From assembly GCA_037176885.1 (NCBI GenBank), contig JAWWNJ010000011.1, forward strand, positions 2,046,001-2,110,000: a stretch of DNA of 64,000 nucleotides. The letters run 5' to 3'. Of this stretch, positions 1-12,225 are shown piece by piece. Made by a program: the position numbers and the translations under genes. Position 1 is the first letter of the stretch. Each line of letters begins with the position of its first letter. The notes under the pieces were generated by a model. It was not told the origin of the DNA. It was given only the letters and a program-made list of their open reading frames with translations, and ran no database searches. This stretch comes from Favolaschia claudopus (Eukaryota > Basidiomycota > Agaricomycetes > Agaricales > Mycenaceae).

Positions 1-69
1 AGGATCTGAGGACACGATGAGCGCCCCGTCCAATACCACGAAGTCGAAATCTTACAACGAGGAGCTACC

Positions 70-1459
70 TTAGACAGCCATCCCCGCCCTCATCGACCTC
101 TCCGCAAACTCGACCACCTCCTCCGCAACCTCCTCCACCAACTCCCTCCTCACGAGCTTATCCCGCCACTCCCGCACCCTCTTCGACCAAAACAATCCCT
201 CTCCTTCTCCTGCTTCCCCAGCACGTTTCTCCTCAACGCCATACCACGCCCCCGCCAAACCCCCATACACTGCCGCCACCGTATCCGCGTCGTCTCCCAT
301 ATTCACCGCAAGCAGCGTCCCAGCCTCGAACGTCTCCGTAGCGAGAAACGCGTAGAGCGCCGCACACAAGGTGTGCACGACGTACCCCGACGACGGCAGG
401 GTGGCGGCTTGCGGGAGCAGCATGAGGGTGGCGGTTTCTTCAAGGCTCTGACCTGCAGCTAAGGCCGGCGAGGAGGACGCAGGAGTCTTCGCCCGCGTGT
501 CGGTAATAAGCCGCAATAGGCGGTGATGTTTAGCATAATGCGCCTCCATCTTTGCCTCGTCCCCCTCCAGACCCTTCGGTAAAGGCACATCTGCTGCCAA
601 CGCCTTCTTCAACGCGTCTGTCTTATACGAAAAGCTCGCAAAATGGTGCAACACATCCAACTTCGTCTTCATCGTCCCCTTCCCCATCCCCATCTCATTC
701 CCCGCACCACCACCCCCTTGCCACCTCCGCCTGCGCCGCCCCCCATACAACGCCCCTCACCCCCACCGCCCACACCTCACACGCCTCCTGGCACACCTCA
801 TTCGGATGCGTCACCCTACTACTCCTCCTCGCGCACTCTCCCACCACCCTCTCCCCCTTACACCAGTACGCCAGCCCCACCGGCACCACCCGCATCAAGG
901 ACCCATTCCCACCGAAGACCGCCCCGGCCATATCCTTCTTTATGCGTTTCAGCGCTTTCGATGCTGCTTGTCTTCTTTTCGTCTTAAGCTTCTCGAGTTG
1001 CGCTGAGGAGGATGAGGGGGGTGGAGGCCAGCGCTGTGCCTCGATACCGACGGCAGCCAACTCCGCCTCGTACACCGCCAGCGCCCTCCTTATCGTACCC
1101 CCAACATCGAAACACCGGCCAATCGCACTGAGCTCGCCGTCGCGCCACCAGAGGTAGTACTGCTCCAGCTGCGCCGCCTCCGCCGCGTCCTCCTCTCCCT
1201 GCCCGGATTCGAACGGCGCCCTCGCCACCGCCCTCCCCAACGCCAACGCCATACTCGTATCATCCGTCCACACCCCCTCTGGCAAATCAAAATTCTCATT
1301 CCTCTGCATCTCTTTAACGAACTCAAAGCCGAACCGCGGCTGAAACTCGGCGGGGCCGCCTAGGGCGTCGGCGAGCGCTGTGCCAAGGAGGGCGAGGCGG
1401 ATCTTCGTCGCGGGGAGGGCGGGGAGGAGGAGTTGGCGGTAGAGGGGGAGGGGTGTCAT
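70..1459 (-). CDS. ADP-ribosylglycohydrolase (ARH/DraG) family protein
   Basis: Two exons, 1459..761 and 693..70, joined by a 67-nt phase-0 intron (760..694, starts GTGAG, ends AG); about 440 aa. The join is my inference: the two open frames differ and this intron puts them in register. Family motifs appear in order: [12 protein letters not shown] near residues 29-39, WTDDTSM at 64-70 (metal-binding Asp pair), [10 protein letters not shown] mid-protein, and [20 protein letters not shown] near the C-terminus. These are the Mg-binding and active-site blocks of enzymes that remove ADP-ribose from proteins or hydrolyse related ADP-ribosyl bonds. No signal peptide or membrane segment is seen, so it is probably cytosolic or nuclear. 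The exact substrate cannot be told from sequence. Confidence 0.85.
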
Positions 1460-3480
1460 GGTGGGTGGTTGGGTGGTTGGGTGGTGGTGGTATGCGAAAT
1501 GAAGAGTGAGGAGAAAGAGGGAGAGGTTGGGAGGGATGGGCTTTGATTCTGAAGGACAGGGGGCTGTGACTGCGAAGGCACAGCATAGGCGACGCGTGCC
1601 TCACACTGCCGCCTGTGGAAGACGACCTAAAGGACATATAACAGCAGGGTGTCAGAGCTAGCAACAGCCACTCCCGATCTGAAGAAAATCATGAGCAAGG
1701 AAAGATACGCAGAATGAAGACGAAGGCAAAATAAAAGAATCAGATACGTTTGTTTACGCCTAGCCCCTCGAGAGGTGCTTGTATTTTATGGATGATAAAG
1801 ACATCATGGAAGAAGAAGATCCGAAGATAATTGGGACCAGACTTACTTTGAGTATATTTACTACTCGGGCGAATGTCCGCTTGCCGCAAAATTCGTCGGC
1901 CTACAAGATCGACAAGAGGTCAGTAATGGGTTATCAAGAAAGAAGTAGACGCGAGGAGGAAAAAGGTTCAGTATAACTAGGATTATAAAAAGACACATCG
2001 CGCTTGGAGGCGCTCGTTGTTTTTGACAGATATGAGTTGTCATCACAAGAAAATATTCGAGGGGGAAAAGAAAGGACGCATACCATGCTACGTAGCGTCG
2101 AGAGCGCGTTCGCAACTCGGACAGTGACCCGCGAACGGGACCCATTTGAATCAATGATGCCGAGGAGGAGGAAAAGGTGATCAAGTAAACCGGGGGGTGA
2201 GTGGAAGTCTGTCCGAATACAAAGTGTGAGCAACGGCGAAACAAAAAGGAGGAGAGAAGAGAAAGTGCTCAAAAGAAAATGGAAATAGAATGATGATGTA
2301 CATAGTACCCGTGGGTACTTCATAAGAGAGACAAGGATAACATATCATTGCAGCGGGAAGATGTAGGAGGGCTGGGGATTGAAAGTAAGCAAAGAAACGT
2401 ACCGGCGGGCAGTTGATGGCGTTGATAGACGAAGCACACCCAAGCCATAGCCTGCCAGGCGCCATATCGCCCAGGGAAGGGGTTCGTCGAGAGACCTGCA
2501 ATATTTCTGGAGTCGGTGAACAGTTTACCGCGACTCTTCACCGCTCGCTGACGCGCTGAGGTCAGCGCAACCATAGCGACGATAGAACACAGTCTCGCCG
2601 TCCGGGGCCAATCTTCTAAGAAAAGTGATTTTTTTCAGCGCAGACCGGAAGTAAAGACATGATTATCTTACAGGACCGACACGCCAGAGGTCAACGACAT
2701 GGCTGTCAAAAGATTTGAGGAGCAGGAAAGGCACTAGATGGAGCCAGACATCCTGTGTATAGAGTCAAAAAACGCGACTCATCATGGGGAAGAAGACGGG
2801 GGAGGGGAAAGAGCGCAAATCACGGTCTATGCATTGTGCCCATAGGTACTCATACATCGCACTCATAGTAACATAGTATCATTGCATAAGAAAACGGGGC
2901 AGGACTGGGCTAAACACTGAAATAACACGTACCATTTGAGTCGTTAGGCGAAATCAAGTTTAGAGTGTCCGACTCTCAATCTGCAGAGAAACGGTCAAAA
3001 AGGCGGTAAGATTATGGAAGCTTGGCTCACATGTCACGAAACTAGCAGCACGTCTTGGCCGCTCACTGACGCGCCAATGTCAGCGCTCGACGACCAACGA
3101 CCACGGTGTCGGCCCGGCGCACGAGGCGATTCTCTAAGAAAACGAGGATGATCAGCGGAGATGGTAAGCACACGGAGAGGGACCTGAGTATCTTACCTGA
3201 CCGATGCCGCCAGGGACTGAGATCGATGCGCGACATGGAGGTAAGAAGAAAACAGCAGGTCAACTAGCATTTTCGCGCCGTGCAGCCAAACATAGGCAAA
3301 AAGGCCCTCGGGAGTCGGGCCGACTACTCCGACCACAATTCGCCGGATCTGCCTTTCCAACTCCCACCATTCAGTCGACTCGGACAGCTGGCAACGTCGA
3401 CGCTTCCAACGAGGTTCTTGCTCCTTCGAACGACGGAATATACTCCCTTTCCCATCGATATCAGCTGCCAAGTTGACCCT
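1460..3480 (-). other. Unresolved minus-strand locus with an internal duplication
   Basis: I do not recognise a protein here. On the minus strand there are several short open stretches bounded by plausible splice sites, for example exon-like segments ending in GTAAG near 3195 and 2670. Two stretches, 2541-2702 and 3059-3238, resemble each other in the same order: CCGCTCRCTGACGCGC, then TTCTAAGAAAA or CTCTAAGAAAA, then TATCTTAC and a final GACATGG. This suggests an exon-intron unit was duplicated. It may be a small multi-exon gene of unknown family or a decayed tandem copy. I could not build one continuous reading frame. The part next to the ARH gene (1460-1760) is probably its promoter. Confidence 0.25.
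2541..3238. repeat. Degenerate direct repeat pair (2541-2702 and 3059-3238)
   Basis: The two blocks are about 350 bp apart, in the same orientation, and share several short ordered matches, including CTGACGCGC followed by GTCAGCGC and later TCTAAGAAAA and GACATGG. Identity is moderate, so the duplication is not recent. Confidence 0.45.
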
Positions 3481-3859
3481 TGGCTTGCCCTACATAAGTA
3501 GTACTGACTGGACGTAAGTACTTCTGCGCAGCCTGAAAACCTCAGGCTTTCGCGTCAAAACTGATAATCCGCCCAAACCGTGACGTTCTGTCTAAACTAA
3601 TCAACCGTCTGACAGTCGCGCCCGAATCTCCAACGACCTCCGCCCGACATCGCTCTTCCCGCTTGCTTCCCGCCGACTTTCCCTCCATCAAGCCGTAAAA
3701 TTGAGACCCACTCCCTCAATATCCAATCATCAAGGAAGCCACGATCCTGTAATCCCTCTGACACGCTCAATCTGTTGTTATCCGTTGTCAAATTCCTTTT
3801 CGATGGTTGCGGACAGCATCGATTCTATCAACCAATAATGGATTCTTTCCCGACGTGCA

Positions 3860-3865
3860 TATAAA
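3860..3865 (+). promoter_or_regulatory. TATA box candidate for the small membrane protein gene
   Basis: TATAAA lies about 180 bp upstream of the ATG at 4044, followed by pyrimidine-rich CT stretches typical of fungal 5' leaders. Confidence 0.45.
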
Positions 3866-4043
3866 GGCGCGGATAGCAATCTCACTCCGTCAACCCAAAT
3901 CGTACTTCCCTTGAAGCGCCTGGTGCTTGCTTAACCCGGTACGCTCCTCTCCTCTTTCCGAATTTTTACTCTTCTTGTATTTCTCATGCTGAATTCATAT
4001 CGATATTAGCGAAGGCCGAGCCCAGCCTCTGGCAGGCGGCATC

Positions 4044-4452
4044 ATGAGCACCAACTACAATGATACGCCCAGGTATTACCAATTTATCCAACCATCCTCT
4101 CCATACCCCCTCTGAATCCCTCCCCAGTGACAGCTCCCCGTTCCCAATAGCAGCAGCCGTCGCAGCCGGCATGGTCTTCTTCCTCATCTGCGGCATCATC
4201 CTCGTCTTCTCTCTCACCCAGCACCGTCCTCGCCGAACTCGCAAGCCGATCCGTCCTTCAAGTTTAGAAACCGACGTAGAAGCTCAACCTGCGAATTCTC
4301 ATCGTAGCGCTGTGAATCAAAAGCTCAAATTAACCATCTCCGGCCTCCCAGAGCGCGACGAGCTGCGCTCCGCTCGCGCCGACGGGAGTACTATTTACGT
4401 TTCATCGCCCTCGCAGGCGGGGGATGTGCGTGCTTCTAGCGAGGGGAGATAG
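4044..4452 (+). CDS. Small single-pass membrane protein, unknown function
   Basis: Two exons, 4044..4072 and 4128..4452, give 117 aa. The 55-nt intron starts GTATTACC and ends CCCCAG. The first exon encodes only MSTNYNDTP. After splicing a hydrophobic helix begins near residue 15 (IAAAVAAGMVFFLICGIILV) and is followed by a basic cluster (RPRRTRKP) and a polar Ser-rich tail. This suggests a single membrane anchor with a short N-terminus outside and the tail in the cytosol. I do not recognise a family. The start was chosen because it joins in frame and lies downstream of a TATA box. It is not one of the PY-motif membrane proteins found later in the window. Confidence 0.6.
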
Positions 4453-4870
4453 CTGGCGGGAAATTCAGAACTGAGCTTGATTTGGACCTGGATAGTCGAG
4501 GACCTTAAAGGGCCGTAGACCTTGTATAGTATTGTAAAATTTGATTAGAACACTCGTAAAAAATCAGCTGAAAGACACGTTCATTTTTAACCCAGATATC
4601 CTTCACAATGTTCATCTGTTGAAATTTCGGGCAAACTTGAAGGTTTGCAAAAAGCGCAAATCCACTGCCAAAGGGCCGACTCCTGTCCGGACGATCCCGC
4701 CGTGCACTGGCAGTCGGCAAAGTCCGAACAGAAATGCGCGAAATTTGGTTGGCTGGCGAACCTTCCTCTCTTCCCTCATGTCGCAAAATGCAATGTTTTT
4801 GCTGAACAAAGTTCGGACTATGCTAATTCACATTTACGCGGCCACAGAAGCTCAGAGTCTCCTTCAACTT

Positions 4871-6943
4871 TTAATCGGAGTCCAACCTCGGCCGATCCCA
4901 CTGGTCCAACTCTCGATGCCCCTCAGCCAGCCAACGCGCGAGCACTTTCGAGTCCCGGACCGTAAGCTTTATCCCCGCCGCAAGAGGCAAAGCCTGAGCG
5001 TCGCACACCGATACCTGATCGTCGATCGGGTGAACTTCAAGACTGGCTTCACCTACGGCTCGCAACTGCGGAAACACCGCATCTCGAGCGGCTTTTCCGA
5101 GTGCACCGCGCTCCAGCTTGAAGAAGTAGAGCAAAAGAACGAGCGTTCCGTAAGACATCTTGCTCACGTCTGAAATATTTTTAAATCGACGAAAAACCGC
5201 AGGAGATATAGATAAAAGGACTCACTAGGTACACCCATACACACGCGTCGACCCGCACCATGATTCATATGAGGTACGCCGACCTTCGACTGCTTCACGT
5301 CCGTTCTCCCATAATGCCCCTCCATCCACCGCTCAGGCAAAAACTCCTCGGGGAAATCATACCGCTGTGGATCCCGATTGATTTGGTACGAGTTATACAC
5401 GACCAACACACCCTTCGGGATAAACACCCCATCCACAGTAACATCCTCATGCGTCTCCCTCGGGAACCCCAACCGAATCGACGTAAAATACCTCCCAGCC
5501 TCCAACCCCAGCGCCTTGATATACTCAACGCGATCCGTGTCCATCGGGTCTGGGACCTCGCCCCCATAAATCTCCTCGATTGCTTGAAACGCTTTCTCCT
5601 GCATCTCGGGATGCGCAGCAAGCAAAGCTGTAAGCCAGGTAAGCGTCGTGCCCCCGCTCATCCCCGACCCAGCTAACGTCGTCGCAAGGCGCAGTTCATC
5701 CCTCGGCGTCAAAGTCCCCGGTTCGATGGTGCGGAATATATCCCCCAGTTGAGACGGCGTCTGATCCCCCGCATCTAGTCGGTCATGCAGATCTTTGAGA
5801 AGCGCCGTACAGAAACCAATTTCAGCATCCCGGAGATCTTTAGCATTTTCCTCAGCCTCGCGGATAGAATCCAACCAAGCAGTCGCCGAGACTCCAAAAG
5901 GGCGAAGAACGAAGCGAATGGGCGAGGCGAGAGCAAGGGCAAGTTTCTCCGCTCCGGCGACGAGAGGGATGTAATCGTGTAAAGGCGTGGCGAGGCTGCG
6001 TTGGCGGAAAGATCTGACGTTTACATCGGCTACGAGCCGCGTCACATCGTCGTCGAAGCGTTGTCCAAAGAGAATGTCGGCACTGATTCCGATTGTAGTG
6101 ACCCAGAAATGAAAGGCCAGGTCTTGCGCGACACCGGACTTTGCGCTCTCTGCCAGGAGATTGACAAGTTTGGAGTATCGGCGGGCAGCGAAATGATTGA
6201 ATCTTGGGATCGCTAATGAATATCGGGGATTGAAGCCGCGAACGACGTCGCCCGTACCTTGGCAGTTTGGCAGCGCTGGTTGGAGCCGTTAGAAGGCGTC
6301 TGTATTTGCTGATATCTTCACTATATTTGGTCGCTGACGGGAGATTTAGCAGGTGCAAGGCGTCAAGACAATTCCTCACTCACTTCCAATTGTCGTTGGA
6401 GCGTCCGGATCCAAAGCCTTAGTAAAAGCGCCATGCCATAGCTTGAACTCTGGGCGAGACTGGAAAGCAGCGCCTTGTTGAATGAGAGTCTTGTTCACGT
6501 CGACATGCGTATTGATTATAATCTGCAAGAACGTCGGTCTCAGTCACCTCGAAAGTGATTTTGCACCCGTACCGCTTCTCTGTCACCCAAGGTGAGTCTG
6601 AGACGGGCGGCGATGAGTGTATTTATTGTCGCTGTGCTTGGAACTCATACCTGAACATTCCGCCGTACATCTTCGTCCACTGAGCGAGCGCTCTAGCGTG
6701 GCCAGCTCTCATCTTCAATCCAGTTAGCCATCAAATTTGCGATAGTATGGATGGTGAACTAACTTGTAGGACATTTCCAACCAGAGGAAGACCTCGCGGC
6801 CCTGGCAGCTTTACGCCGCTTGAAACCCTCTTGATAAAATCCTGTGCAATATAGATTCCAAATAGGAAGACGCAAGAGGCCAGCACAAAGTGAGAGCTGA
6901 GCATCAAATTGGAGAAAGGTTCGATGGGAGATAGGCTCTGCAT
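4871..6943 (-). CDS. Cytochrome P450 monooxygenase
   Basis: Seven exons can be joined in frame: 6943-6764, 6712-6651, 6597-6573, 6522-6384, 6333-6258, 6202-5226 and 5169-4871. The introns are 50-57 nt, and the product is 585 aa, a little long for the family. It has an N-terminal membrane anchor, then the proline-rich hinge LPGPRGLPLVGN, a K-helix ExxR motif (EAGR, near residue 394), PERW, and the haem loop HGAGRRVCMG with its Cys ligand near residue 482. The I-helix reads GSGMSGGTTLTW, without the usual acidic residue before the Thr pair. This is an ER-bound haem monooxygenase; the substrate cannot be inferred. The last exon was chosen because the donor at 5225 and acceptor at 5170 restore the frame. 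An early stop follows if that intron is retained. Confidence 0.85.
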
Positions 6944-6977
6944 TTTGGGGCCACCCTCACAATAATCAAAAACCCTC

Positions 6978-6986
6978 CTTATATAT
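6978..6986 (-). promoter_or_regulatory. TATA box candidate for the first P450 gene
   Basis: The minus strand reads ATATATAAG, only about 35 nt upstream of the chosen ATG at 6943. If functional, the 5' leader is very short, or translation starts at a later Met (residue 14). Confidence 0.4.
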
Positions 6987-8784
6987 CTGGGTGCTGCGCA
7001 GGTGCTGCGTAGAGATCCCTCCTCGCAACGGTGCGGCTCCCAAGGTGTCACTCTGCATTCGGAGAAACGACCGTTTTTCGTAAACAAAATTCTTCGCACA
7101 TCTGCGCCTGCTGTTGGGTATTGAATGAAAGGCTCTAGGAGATAACCGCGGTTAGCTGGGTCATGGCGTGCTTTCATGCAGTGAAATGCATAACGGAATA
7201 TATTCTAGACAAGGGTTCTGACGAGTCTCATCAACTTCAGGTTCAACCGATGGGAAGCCATGTTCAACCGTGGGAACAGCGGATCATAATCATTTGACTG
7301 CCGTCGCTTCCGACCCACCGCCGATGTCCCCGGGTCACTTCAACCTCTGTGCCGCATCTTCACCAACAAATCCTGAGCCGGCAATCAGCGTTGTTCAGAT
7401 GGCACAGTTGAGATGTTCGTTTTCGCTTGCTTCCCGACGCTCTCTGGACAATCAATTTCCCAAGCTTGTCCCAAGCTTCAGAGAACTTGGGGTTTGCCGC
7501 GGCTGTCATCTCAGACACTTCTCAACCTTACCGACTTCCATGGGGCATTTATACCCGCAACCTGGCGGACGGACGTCGACATTCAAAGCGTATCACGGTA
7601 AGCCTCCAAATTTGTGCACCGATCCCGCAAATACTGTCCAACTTCCAAAGATTCAATCATCTACATCTGCCTGAACTTTCGAAGCATTACAGCGGTTCTT
7701 GTTGTTCAGTCGAATCGTTATTCCAGGGTCGTAGCAGGCCCGAGGAGAAGAATATAATCAGCCGAGTGCAATGGAGTGAACACATGTCGCTTACTCTAAG
7801 AAGATGTTCAAGAAATGAGTATATCATTCGGGAGTAGGAAGGGAGGCAGGCAACGATGGGAAAATCCGGTGACCGAAATTCCGATTAACTGCCTTCTCTC
7901 GCGTCCCCCGCACACAAGGCCGCCTGATGCGAACTATCAGAATCGATAGTGTATTCATTGACAACTTCTACCACTCGCAGCTGACCCACGGCAAAACGTA
8001 CCCATTCAGCAACGCTTGATCTATGGATGATCCAAGACATTCCGTTACGGTAATCTAGTAAGTTGGAGGGAGTGATCGCATACAATCGTGACTTATGAAG
8101 ACGAAGAACAGTCTTCTTTGCCAAGGAAATCCCCTGAGGATCGAAAAAAATGAAAGATACAGTAGGTACCCAATACTCTCACATAATCAGCGGAGCGCCT
8201 TGCAGCCATGGCGCCAACTTGCAGCCAACAAAATCTGGTACAGTTCAAAGACTCGAGGTTCTCTGACTGCGGCATGCGAGGCGCTCAACCAAACTACTGC
8301 ATGGTACATACGCTTGAGCAGACCTCGTCTGATGTTGTCAATTAGGCTACCTTTGTAGCCGCAGCGTTGGTATATGACATGAATGTCGGTGATGGCAGGG
8401 GAGTCCTGATTTGATGCCTCATAGACCTCAATTTCTCCGTATTCGACGCTGCATTTGAAGAAATATCTACGCACGTATGCTACAAAAATCTTCTTTCTAA
8501 GTCCTATGAGTGCCAACCATGGTATGAATAATCAAATTTCTTACTTCAGAGTTGAACAGTTGAACCGTGGGAACAAACTTCGAACTCCGCTGACACATCT
8601 CGCCGTCGCCTAGACCAGACACGGAGCCTAAGTCTGAAGTTGTAGCACTTGTAGGCGCGAGGTTAACCATGACTAGCAGTCAAAACTTGACGGATCCGAA
8701 GTCAGAATTCCTCAAGTTTCAAATCGCCTCGACGGTTTTCACTGCCGAGGGAAACAATTGATCCGCCGAGGAAGCCGTCAATGT
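6987..8784. other. Intergenic region, no supported gene
   Basis: About 1.8 kb. Open frames exist, the longest on the minus strand at 8187-8516 (109 codons, opening with TTG rather than ATG) and at 7885-8124. None shows a recognisable domain. Two copies of a short dispersed motif (core AACCGTGGGAAC) occur at 7262 and 8559, so part of this region may be transposon-derived. Confidence 0.4.
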
Positions 8785-8991
8785 GCCGATCTGCTTATTG
8801 TTTTCGGTCTCTGCATCTGGTGGAGTTTGACTCGTGTGGGAGCATGTGTAACTATGCGTTATTGTTTCTTTTGTTACTTTGCACTGCGAGAAATCAGTTC
8901 AATTGTCTTTCCTCTTTCCGGAAGTTCATTGTTTCCTTGCATAAATAACCCGCGATCGAGGCGAACGACTCAAAAGCAATCCTCCTTCATC
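8785..8991 (+). promoter_or_regulatory. Duplicated promoter, copy 1
   Basis: This segment matches 14028-14272 on the opposite strand. Shared blocks include TGGAGTTTGACTCGTGTGGG, a stretch encoding GTTATTGTTTCTTTTG, and the TATA-like TTGCATAAATAACCCGC at 8937-8953. Similarity runs to the start codons (ATGTCTCACAAAGC against ATGTCGCCCAAAGC). It drives the ORF starting at 8992; copy 2 drives the helical-bundle gene. Confidence 0.7.
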
Positions 8992-9594
8992 ATGTCTCAC
9001 AAAGCACAACACCCCATTGAAAATACTGCAGAATTCAAGGGCCACTTTGCACATCTCTTCCAGCTCACGCCGCTCGGGTCTCCGGGCACGCCTCTGGAAT
9101 ATGCTGAAGGCCACACCCCATGGTGGAAACATAATCACCTCGACGCCGACGACAATGCGGCGTCACCCGCCCCGCCCGTCTTAGAGACATACGAATACCT
9201 TCCTCTGCATTTCCGGACGATCTCCGTCCCTCCGCAGGCAAAATAACTCACCGTCGTGCCTGCCGAGGAAGAAGCAGAATTGAATGTTGCGCTTCGCGAT
9301 CGTATCCCGCAGCCCAAAGGCAGCAAGAGCAGGCCAGCGAATATCACTGTGGTACCCGCGGCGAGACCTGTCGCGGTCGTCACATCGCACACACCGCCTC
9401 CCGGCGCTGAGCGCCGGCGCATCGTGTATTATGTCGAGGGAACCCCTCCCCCGAGTCCTGGACGCAGTCCTTGTGATCCAGCAGCAATGACGGGATTACC
9501 TCGTGCGCTAGGAATGAAGGCGTTGCCCGTCCGCGAGGATCTGCCGTGGAAACAGGCCGAATGGAATGAGGGGCGAGAGGAATCGGATGAGTAG
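8992..9594 (+). pseudogene. Unknown ORF interrupted by one in-frame TAA
   Basis: From ATG 8992 the frame is open for 84 codons, hits TAA at 9244-9246, then stays open in the same frame for 116 more codons to TAG at 9592. The second half (SRPANITVVP, proline and charged residues) looks as protein-like as the first. Without the stop the product would be 200 aa. No intron that removes the stop is convincing. It may be a nonsense-mutated gene, a readthrough gene or a short 84-aa gene. I do not recognise the family; the protein is polar, without signal peptide or membrane helix. The promoter is a copy of the one in front of the helical-bundle gene at 14027. Confidence 0.5.
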
Positions 9595-10288
9595 TAGGGT
9601 TGAAGAACGGATGTATTTGAACGGAGACGGCTTGGAAGTGACTTATTTAATCGTATACCCTCATATTGTAATTGCAGTCCATTAGCTTTGAATGTTTTAC
9701 CTCACGCCTCCTCCGAGTGTTCGCGCTGTGAAACGAAATCAGTATGAATACATGGACAATCAGTGAGAACGCAAATTCACCGATTCGGAATATGTTTTCT
9801 TGGGACACGGCTGCTCACTGGTCCATTTCAACGCCGAAGATCCCGCAGCATAGTGATCAGAGATGGGGTCATGGATCACACTCATGATCCATCCTGAACT
9901 CCCCAGGCGAGTTTAGACGCAAGCTTGTATCTCTAGATCTCGGAGTCGTATTAGCTGTCGGTTGCCATCAGTGCACACTATCGAAACGATCCCAAGTCTT
10001 GCCCAGTCGCAATTGAAGATCCGGGTATGCATGAATAGGCTGGAAGAGTATCGAACATCCAGACTACAATCAGCAGATGAACGAAAATACGACCTGTATA
10101 ATTACTCACATTTTTCCCAGACAGACTAGCCGTAGCCAGCAACATCTGTTCAACTGCGTTGATACGGGAATTCGTGTACGGCGTTCAGCTGTCGCACAAG
10201 GATATAGATTAAAGAGTTCATGTCGTCTCATCATACATACGAAATTAACAATCCGTCTGTGTCCATTCATCGAAACGCCAGCCGATCA
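9595..10288. other. Intergenic, nothing recognised
   Basis: About 690 bp between a plus-strand ORF and the 3' end of a minus-strand gene. It presumably holds both 3' ends. No domain-bearing ORF or clear repeat is seen. Confidence 0.4.
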
Positions 10289-11904
10289 TCAAGGCGGCTC
10301 TATCGACCCTTCCTTCTCTTTCCCCTTCGATCCCCCAGCAGTAGGTCTGTGCTCTTCTTCCAACGTCACCGGACTCGAAATCGGCGGCAGCTGAGCCAGA
10401 TACTCCGCTATCCTCGCCGACCGTGGGTTGTCGTAGCCAGTAACGAAAGTCGGATATAGCGAGCCGCGTGTTGCTGACGAGGAATGCGAGACGGAGGAAA
10501 GTATCGTTGGTTGTCGATGGAGGGTATCTACATCCGTAGATTGTTCTGAAGAGTGATCTTGGGATTGAGACTGAGACTGAGATTGTGATTGGGAGATAGA
10601 GGGCAGCGTGTCCTGCCGGAATGCGAAAGTTGCGGAGGAGGAAGAAGGAGCTAGAGTCCCACTTGCAGCCGGAGTGGAAAAGAATGCTGACGAGTTGACA
10701 AAGTCTAGTTTTGCGTGGCTCGTTTGAGGCGCTGCGACGATTCCGAAGGGATAAGGATTCGCAGACAGACTTCCGTCCTTTTCGTTGAGAGCAGTTCGTC
10801 GCCGTCGCCTCCGCCAGCAGAAAAAGAGCGTCAAAGCAGAGGCAATCACCACAAAAAGTGAAGCCAAGGAGATGGCGACGATCATGTTGGTCCCCAGACC
10901 TTTGCTGGAGAAGGAAATGAGCCATCGATACTTGAAACAACCGAGGATCTCTACCGTGTCGCTGAGCTTATCCCTGTCTGCGATGAATCTGCGGCTGTCA
11001 TTGGATATCTGCCATGCGCTCGTAACTTGTTTCCCTCAGTAATTTATCGAAGAGCTGTACGTACGAAGTAGTCGAGTCTTGAGTGGGCAAAGCTACGGAC
11101 TCGAAGCTAGATGACTCCGATTGAGTCGCCCCCGAGATGGTCAACGTCCTATGTAGTCTTTCAGTCACCATAGACTTTGTCGAGGGAGGATTCACCATGC
11201 CTCGATATAGTAGCCGTTGAAGTGGAAGATATTGGGAGAGTAGTGATTGAGTTTTTGTTGAGACCCCCGCCATTGAAGCCCCCTCCACCATGACCGCCTT
11301 TACCGCTGCCACTGCCAATGCCGCTCCCATTTCCACCCCCATTACCCTCGTCACTACCGCCACCAGTATGTTTCCCTTGATCGTTTTGGCTGTGCGGATG
11401 ACCACCGTTCTTCTGCCTATCGAATCTATGGGACGGTCCAGTGCGTCCCTTGCCACCATATTTGGGCATGAAGTGAGGTTAAAACGTAGCGGGCTCGCAG
11501 TGAGGGACCTTCGAGGGATACGGGAAAGATGAGACGAGAAGGGGGAAGAAAAGGCAGACCAGCTGTCGTGGGATCTGCCCAGGCCAAGGGTACATATATC
11601 CCGAAGAATGAGTACCGTCATTATCGCTGTTGGGAATGGGAAAGGAGCAGGTATCATGTAGTTCGGGAGATGGCTTCGAGGGAAGAAGATCCGGTTCGCA
11701 CTGCCTAGTAACTATTGATAACCAGCGATGAAGTGGTTGGACCATGCCAGCCGGTATGCATTGAGGTTGGAAATAAGGTCCGAAACAGAAGGACTGCAAG
11801 TTTCCAAGTATTGAATTCCCCGCCGCCCTGAAGAGACCCAGATTTTGCTTGGATTTGGCCGGTACGAGTAAATCAGCTTGCGATGAAAGCAGATGCCGAA
11901 TCAA
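10289..11904 (-). CDS. Single-pass membrane protein with Ser/Gly-rich outer region
   Basis: The 3' part is clear. An exon begins near 10908 (RKGLGTN), then a membrane helix (MIVAISLASLFVVIASALTL), a Trp-Arg6 stop-transfer cluster, and a long Ser-rich cytosolic tail with an (SQ)n run, ending at 10289. Upstream exons are inferred: one encoding ADSSQTGISSAT, separated from the TM exon by a 50-nt intron, one around 11035-11160 (TLTISGATQSESSSFES), and a Gly/Ser-rich segment at 11161-11469. A Cys-containing open frame continues to 11904. The exact 5' exons are unresolved because phases between 11035 and 11469 do not join cleanly. The architecture resembles the many agaricomycete surface proteins with one TM helix; the function is unknown. 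Confidence 0.5.
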
Positions 11905-12225
11905 AAGATGTCGATATCAAGCTGTAGCCTGAGGATAAGACTCAGGAGGTCCTCGCAGTCATGTCAAGTCGCTGACGGTCGTCGCAAATCCTTCGTCCGC
12001 AGTTCGGCGATTCTTTTGAGAAATTGAGAATCAATCATGCGTCCGCCGTTCTGGTCCGTTCGGCCTTGGAGCTCCACCTTTGAAAAGACTCTAGGAAGCA
12101 GCGCGTCAGCAGCGAGTTCAGAAGTAGCGGAGTAGGCTGTATGAGCGACTCGGAGTGCTCTCGCAGCCTCAGCCTAGGTGAGTTAAAGGTAGAAGACTCC
12201 GATGGCTGTGTTGCTAGTGTTGTTG

